Assembly (NCBI RefSeq): GCF_015500095.1
Contig: NZ_CP062983.1
Span: 186,001-250,000, forward strand
From: Phototrophicus methaneseepsis
GTDB lineage: Bacteria > Chloroflexota > Anaerolineae > Aggregatilineales > Phototrophicaceae
Direction of reading: 5' to 3'
Length of the DNA: 64,000 nucleotides
The notes below the pieces were generated by a model. The model did not search any database. It was not told where the DNA came from and saw only the letters and a program-made list of their open reading frames with translations. The position numbers and the translations under genes were made by a program. This document shows, in pieces, positions 60,670 to 64,000 of this stretch (position 1 is the stretch's first letter; each line of letters starts with the position of its first letter).

Positions 60670-62436
60670 TCATTTGTTGGCTCCGTAGCTCAGTTGGCAG
60701 AGCACCTGACTTTTAATCAGAGTGTCGAAGGTTCGAGTCCTTCCGGAGTCACTTCTTGTGATGTGAAATGAACCAGTATCTATGATGCTGGTTTTTTTCG
60801 TTCCAGCAGATGAACCTGTGCCTCGCTTGCCGTTCTGCCCACCCTTTGCCAGAGTGTCGAGATAATTGAACGGCGGCTTCAGCTCGATGCGGGTAATCCT
60901 ACCCTCCGGATTAATGATAATCCGTTTGACCATCTGTTTCAGTATATCACGTTGTCGTTGTGCTGTGTGTTCTGAATAACGATCTGCAATTTCGGAAATA
61001 ACTGCAAGTGCCGCATCCAGATTATCCACCACATCACCGCTTTCTTTGTTCATCAAATCAATCGCGGCAGTAATGCGCTGACGTTCGTCTTCGTATTCGC
61101 GCGATAACTGCTCGAAAATCTGTGGACGCATTCCATGTTCAGTGAATGCTCGCCAGAGATTGAGTTCTTTTTCTTCCAACTTCTTGATGGCAGTTTGCAG
61201 TGCTTGTGATTCGCGCTGGCGATTATTGGTGTATTTGCTCATGTCTGCTAGATAGACTTTGCGGATTTCAGGAATCAACTCAGGATCGACCTGAATCGCC
61301 TGCAAGTGTTCCGGTATCTGTTCATCGACCTTCCAGCACAGAAAGTTCTGGTTACTGGACTGAATACAGTAATATGAAACGCCACCGCGAGCGCGATTGG
61401 CATTGGGTCTACCACAACTGAGTTTTCGGATTTTGCCATCCTCTTGCTGAAGATAGACCAGTCCTTGTAACAAATAGAAGTAGCGTTTGTTGGGTGTGGG
61501 CATGTGACTGCGTTTCGCTAGAATCGCCAGCCCTTGCTCAAATTCTTCTGTGCTGACAACTGGCTCCCATTCTGCTTTAACAGTTTTGGGTGGGATGTTC
61601 GCCCAATCGTTATCGACCACAACCCATCCAGCATAATGCCAGTTGTGAAAAACGCGGGATAACTGCTGAATATATGCGGTGCGCTCACCATGTTGATTGA
61701 CATTCACAAAGGGCTTGCCATTCCGCAGACGATAACCGCGTTCATACATTTTCTCGCAGATTTCAGCCAATGTATAACGATCTGTCAGCAATAAGTCCCA
61801 CGCATACCGCCATATCTTTGCCTGCTCCGGGTCGATTTCTACCCAGCGTTTATACTTGCCATGACGATGGCGTTCTTCTTGACTGAGATGCTCAATTTCA
61901 GAGAGCTTCATTTCACGATTTACATAGCCATCCGGTGCTGCCCAGGGCCAACCACCTTTGAGCAACTTGGAGAGCATCCCATTGGTACAGCGTTTGGCGA
62001 TGACTGCCGCTTCCCGTTTCGCCATACCAAAGAGAATATTGAGGTAGAGGCGGTCATCCATATCAGCAGGATCAAGTTCAGGATGTCCAGCAAAACGCAC
62101 GACGATACCCAGTGCCGTCAGTTCATCAATCGCACGTAGTGCTTCTACATCATCACGACCAAAACGATCCGGTACAGACGCAAAGACATGCGAGAATTCG
62201 CCTTTCCGGGCATCGGTCAACATTTGTTGATAACTCTTGCGGTCAGCCGATGTACCAGTAAAGTTGTCGATATATTCACCCAAATCAGGTAAATCAGGAT
62301 AGGCAATCAGCAAACGCTCAATATCGCGGCGTTGACCATTCTGCGAACGTTCCGGTGCTTGAGCATCTTCGGTACTGGTTCGCAGGTATTTCACATATCC
62401 GGGTTTGGTGGTGATGCGTTTTTTCCGTCGTGCCAT
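60670..62436 (-). CDS. Large serine recombinase (integrase)
   Basis: A 588-residue serine integrase. The catalytic domain starts at YVKYLRTSTEDAQ with the nucleophile Ser at about 21, followed by VFASVPDRFGRDDVEALRAI (about 84-103). A recombinase domain (about 165-285), a degraded zinc ribbon (only single Cys in KLSCGRP, YYCIQ and FLCWK, about 345-375) and a long coiled coil (about 400-480) follow. The final 25 or so residues are encoded antisense to tRNA-Lys, and the stop codon (60672-60670) lies beyond it in flanking DNA. AAAGGAAG precedes the ATG. It probably drives insertion and excision of the element to the right. Confidence 0.93.
   Translation of the reverse strand: MARRKKRITTKPGYVKYLRTSTEDAQAPERSQNGQRRDIERLLIAYPDLPDLGEYIDNFTGTSADRKSYQQMLTDARKGEFSHVFASVPDRFGRDDVEALRAIDELTALGIVVRFAGHPELDPADMDDRLYLNILFGMAKREAAVIAKRCTNGMLSKLLKGGWPWAAPDGYVNREMKLSEIEHLSQEERHRHGKYKRWVEIDPEQAKIWRYAWDLLLTDRYTLAEICEKMYERGYRLRNGKPFVNVNQHGERTAYIQQLSRVFHNWHYAGWVVVDNDWANIPPKTVKAEWEPVVSTEEFEQGLAILAKRSHMPTPNKRYFYLLQGLVYLQQEDGKIRKLSCGRPNANRARGGVSYYCIQSSNQNFLCWKVDEQIPEHLQAIQVDPELIPEIRKVYLADMSKYTNNRQRESQALQTAIKKLEEKELNLWRAFTEHGMRPQIFEQLSREYEDERQRITAAIDLMNKESGDVVDNLDAALAVISEIADRYSEHTAQRQRDILKQMVKRIIINPEGRITRIELKPPFNYLDTLAKGGQNGKRGTGSSAGTKKTSIIDTGSFHITRSDSGRTRTFDTLIKSQVLCQLSYGANK
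60679..60751 (+). tRNA. tRNA-Lys (anticodon TTT)
   Basis: A complete cloverleaf. Acceptor GGCTCCG pairs with CGGAGTC (one G-U). The D arm is GCTCAGTTGGCAGAGC, the anticodon stem CCTGA/TCAGA encloses the loop CTTTTAA (anticodon TTT), and the T arm is GAAGG-TTCGAGT-CCTTC. Discriminator A at 60751; no encoded CCA. The whole gene is overlapped on the minus strand by the 3' end of the serine recombinase gene, which marks it as the integration target of the element to its right. Confidence 0.93.
60715..60751 (+). other. Probable attachment site at the tRNA-Lys 3' end
   Basis: Inference: the recombinase gene begins to the right and ends inside the tRNA, the usual layout when an element integrates at a tRNA 3' end and restores the tRNA. 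The matching repeat at the other end of the element would lie beyond the window; no second copy of the tRNA 3' half is present here. The exact crossover point is not visible. Confidence 0.45.
60771..60798 (+). terminator. Terminator downstream of tRNA-Lys, inside the integrase gene
   Basis: AACCAGTATC (60771-60780) pairs with GATGCTGGTT (60784-60793, one G-U) around TAT, with a run of seven T (60792-60798). It terminates tRNA-Lys transcription and, on the other strand, encodes part of the integrase C-terminus. Confidence 0.8.
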
Positions 62437-62460
62437 GCTTCTTCCTTTGAGTTTATTTCA

Positions 62461-62625
62461 TCACTTTACAGCAGATTGTTGTTCCTGTGTTTTTTCGTCA
62501 TTTTCTGGCTGATTGTCAGCAGATTTTTCTGCACTGCGCTTTGCCAGCAGTTCGGCAACGGTCATCACACGTTCCAGCATCTGACCGACATTTTCAGCTT
62601 TTGATTTATCGTGTTTTTCACTCAC
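62461..62625 (-). CDS. 54-residue accessory protein upstream of the integrase
   Basis: A small ORF starting with GTG at 62625 and a near-perfect TAAGGAGG at a spacing of 7. The product (MSEKHDKSKAENVGQMLERV, then a Lys/Glu/Gln-rich tail) is hydrophilic and mostly helical with a short amphipathic segment (about 13-30). It ends 24 bases before the integrase ATG, so the two are co-transcribed. It could be an excisionase or recombination directionality factor, or a simple leader gene; small basic partners of serine integrases are known but highly diverse. Confidence 0.6.
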   Translation of the reverse strand: MSEKHDKSKAENVGQMLERVMTVAELLAKRSAEKSADNQPENDEKTQEQQSAVK

Positions 62626-62705
62626 ACGAAGTCCTCCTTACGTGATCATTTTCGATAGCGTACCCTGAAAATACGAACAGGTGTGCGTCGATATGTACGA
62701 AACGC

Positions 62706-62721
62706 TCGTCGAAATCGACGA
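62706..62721. promoter_or_regulatory. Inverted repeat in the element control region
   Basis: TCGTCGA-AA-TCGACGA is a perfect 7-bp-arm inverted repeat between the integrase operon and the rightward genes. TACGAA occurs twice just upstream (at about 62671 and 62696). The whole gap 62626-62953 probably holds the divergent promoters and operators of the element. A TATAAT at 62913-62918 precedes the next gene. Confidence 0.5.
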
Positions 62722-62953
62722 AAACCATGTCAATTTTTCAATCGAGTGTAATTCGTCGTAACACTCGTGTTTTACGCCATTGATTTCACGATAACACAGG
62801 GAGGAGGTCAGAGGACTGAAATTTTTCCGTATGGAGCTAGTAGTTTTACGGGAGTCAGAAGCAGTTTTTCAGGAAAGATTTTCGTAGAAAACAAAGGTAT
62901 TCCGATTTCAGATATAATAAGCTTAAAACATCAGCAAAAGATGGATGATAGCG

Positions 62954-63166
62954 ATGATTTCAAACGAACTACTTGAGGAACTTCAAAAGCTCACTCGTGC
63001 AGACAAACTGCGCGTTATTCAGATACTAGCAGGTAATCTGGTCTCAGAAGAAGAAGCTTATTTCACACCCGGTACGACATACGAGATCATCACACCTTAT
63101 GGCAATGAAACTGCTGCTGAAACTGTGCTGAAAATGTTAGAAGATGATCGGGCGAAAAAGGGCTAA
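62954..63166 (+). CDS. Small antitoxin-like protein
   Basis: A 70-residue protein: MISNELLEELQKLTRADKLR (1-20), a helix VIQILAGNLVSEEE, then a strand-like TTYEIITPYGNETAAETVLK (about 41-60). This resembles small conserved proteins of cyanobacteria and Chloroflexi that often accompany toxin genes, but no toxin gene is recognisable directly next to it. The ATG at 62954 is chosen by similarity to that pattern. Function not established; an antitoxin or DNA-binding role is speculative. Confidence 0.5.
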   Translation: MISNELLEELQKLTRADKLRVIQILAGNLVSEEEAYFTPGTTYEIITPYGNETAAETVLKMLEDDRAKKG

Positions 63167-63303
63167 CTTCTAACATAGTTCGTCAGGTACTTACGCCATG
63201 AGTAAACTCCAATTAGAAACCTATATCCTGACCTTTCGCGCATTATAGCTGACAGCACATAGAATATAGATTTTTGATCCAAATTAGATTGGAGTCATCC
63301 ATT

Positions 63304-64000
63304 ATGAAACAACCCAAAAAAACTTTTCAATTGCTTATAACGTTCATTTTACTCATTTATTACACGATCCTATCAATAAGTTTTGGAAACGCGCAAACAC
63401 CTTCAGATAGCCAGTGCATTCTTGTAAACTCACAATCGAGAGAAGGTCACTATACAGGTGTTTTCTCATGGTCGCCTGATGGTATGTACATCGCAGCAAC
63501 GTATGACGAAAGTGTAGATAATCGAATATTAGGATCTGGTATTCACGTTTTAGATGCACAGACATTTGAAATCATATTTGATGTTTCGAGGTCTATTTTG
63601 CCAAATACAGATGATTTATTAATATGGTCGCTGGATAGTCGGGCTGTCGCTGTTACATCAGGTCACCCATATGAAATTCTCATTTGGAATGTGGACGATA
63701 ACACGTCCGAAGTTATCGGATTACCCGATAATACAGAAATTATTGAGCAAGTAGTTTGGTCCTCCGACGGGGATCAATTGGCCGTCGTATCTCATGAATC
63801 TCCACGGCTAGGCGAGCCTGAATTTCGTCCTGCGTATATCATTCGAATCTGGGATATAAACACTGGGGAGGTTATAGAGACATCAGCTTCTAACCTCGAT
63901 CAAGCGCTAGTTACTGCCACTGAAAACGGGTGGCTCCTTGCTGTTGGTGTGATGGATGAAGCAACTATCCGCTTGACGACAATTGACGGCACTGAAGTAT
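63304..64000 (+). CDS. Secreted WD40/beta-propeller protein, 3' end cut by window edge
   Basis: The frame opens with an ATG at 63304 (GGAG at a spacing of 9) and is still open at base 64000, giving at least 232 residues. A signal peptide occupies about 5-30 (KTFQLLITFILLIYYTILSI). Propeller repeats are visible: FSWSPDGMYIAATYDE (about 55-70), IWSLDSRAVAVTS (about 104), VWSSDGDQLAVVSHE (about 147) and IIRIWDINTGEVIE. Codon use is AT-richer than in the left part of the window, consistent with acquisition as part of the element. The true length is not visible. Confidence 0.75.
   Translation, partial: MKQPKKTFQLLITFILLIYYTILSISFGNAQTPSDSQCILVNSQSREGHYTGVFSWSPDGMYIAATYDESVDNRILGSGIHVLDAQTFEIIFDVSRSILPNTDDLLIWSLDSRAVAVTSGHPYEILIWNVDDNTSEVIGLPDNTEIIEQVVWSSDGDQLAVVSHESPRLGEPEFRPAYIIRIWDINTGEVIETSASNLDQALVTATENGWLLAVGVMDEATIRLTTIDGTEV

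Noticed and set aside
1-64000. CRISPR array or complete insertion sequence
   Set aside because: No regularly spaced repeats with unique spacers and no transposase with terminal inverted repeats were found. Short tandem repeats at 25890 and 28640 are two-copy slippage events.

Overview
The window reads as a chromosomal segment of a mid-GC bacterium, most likely a member of Chloroflexota of the Anaerolineae type. The clues are an LprG-like/P55-like pair, a roadblock-V4R-response regulator cluster, HerA-type ATPases, many two-component and PAS/GGDEF/EAL proteins, and a heterotrophic sugar catabolism operon. This assignment is inference from gene content; no rRNA or universal marker is present. 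No CRISPR array or complete insertion sequence was seen.

Region by region: 1-1616 holds two tandem paralogous small membrane proteins (the first cut by the left edge) and a four-TM protein. 1668-3057 is a cysteine synthase gene on the minus strand with a long leader. That leader has a strong promoter, a 15-codon ORF with four consecutive Cys codons, an antiterminator segment and an intrinsic terminator: a complete-looking ribosome-mediated cysteine attenuator. 3185-11170 carries a globin, acetyltransferases, a phosphodiesterase, a GT39-like membrane protein, and an M28 peptidase/TrmH operon. 11442-16750 is an L-arabinose operon (kinase, epimerase, isomerase, zinc dehydrogenase) with a palindromic operator, two matching intercistronic hairpins and a terminator. 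16927-26924 carries a 48-residue acidic microprotein, a histidine kinase, a REC-PAS-GAF-GGDEF-EAL protein, a GT4 glycosyltransferase, an SLC13-family transporter and a PP2C phosphatase. 27513-32106 has two acetyltransferases, a Trm112-like protein, RdgB and the LprG-like/P55-like operon.

32455-43229 includes a lipoprotein, a 36-residue ORF coupled to a PIN-TRAM membrane protein, a GAF histidine kinase, an AhpD-like protein without its cysteines, a DUF2304 protein overlapping a rhomboid protease, an apparently autoregulated PadR with its membrane partner, a SHOCT protein, and a CPA2 antiporter with a PII-like protein. 43931-46480 is the roadblock/V4R/response-regulator cluster. 47168-53511 holds a LexA-type DNA-binding protein lacking the protease, a DUF4397 surface protein, a P1B-4-type metal ATPase, a phospholipase-C-like protein and an alpha/beta hydrolase. 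53598-57190 is a HerA/FtsK-like ATPase and a membrane protein.

The right end is mobile. An orphan phage terminase pair (57637-59248), whose two genes overlap in different frames, lies left of a tRNA-Lys(TTT). At the 3' end of that tRNA begins an integrated element whose large serine recombinase runs antisense through the whole tRNA. Small AT-richer accessory genes follow to the window edge. The strongest candidates for new biology are the cysteine attenuator, the recombinase/tRNA junction, the acidic microprotein, the overlapping terminase genes and the protease-less LexA-type regulator.
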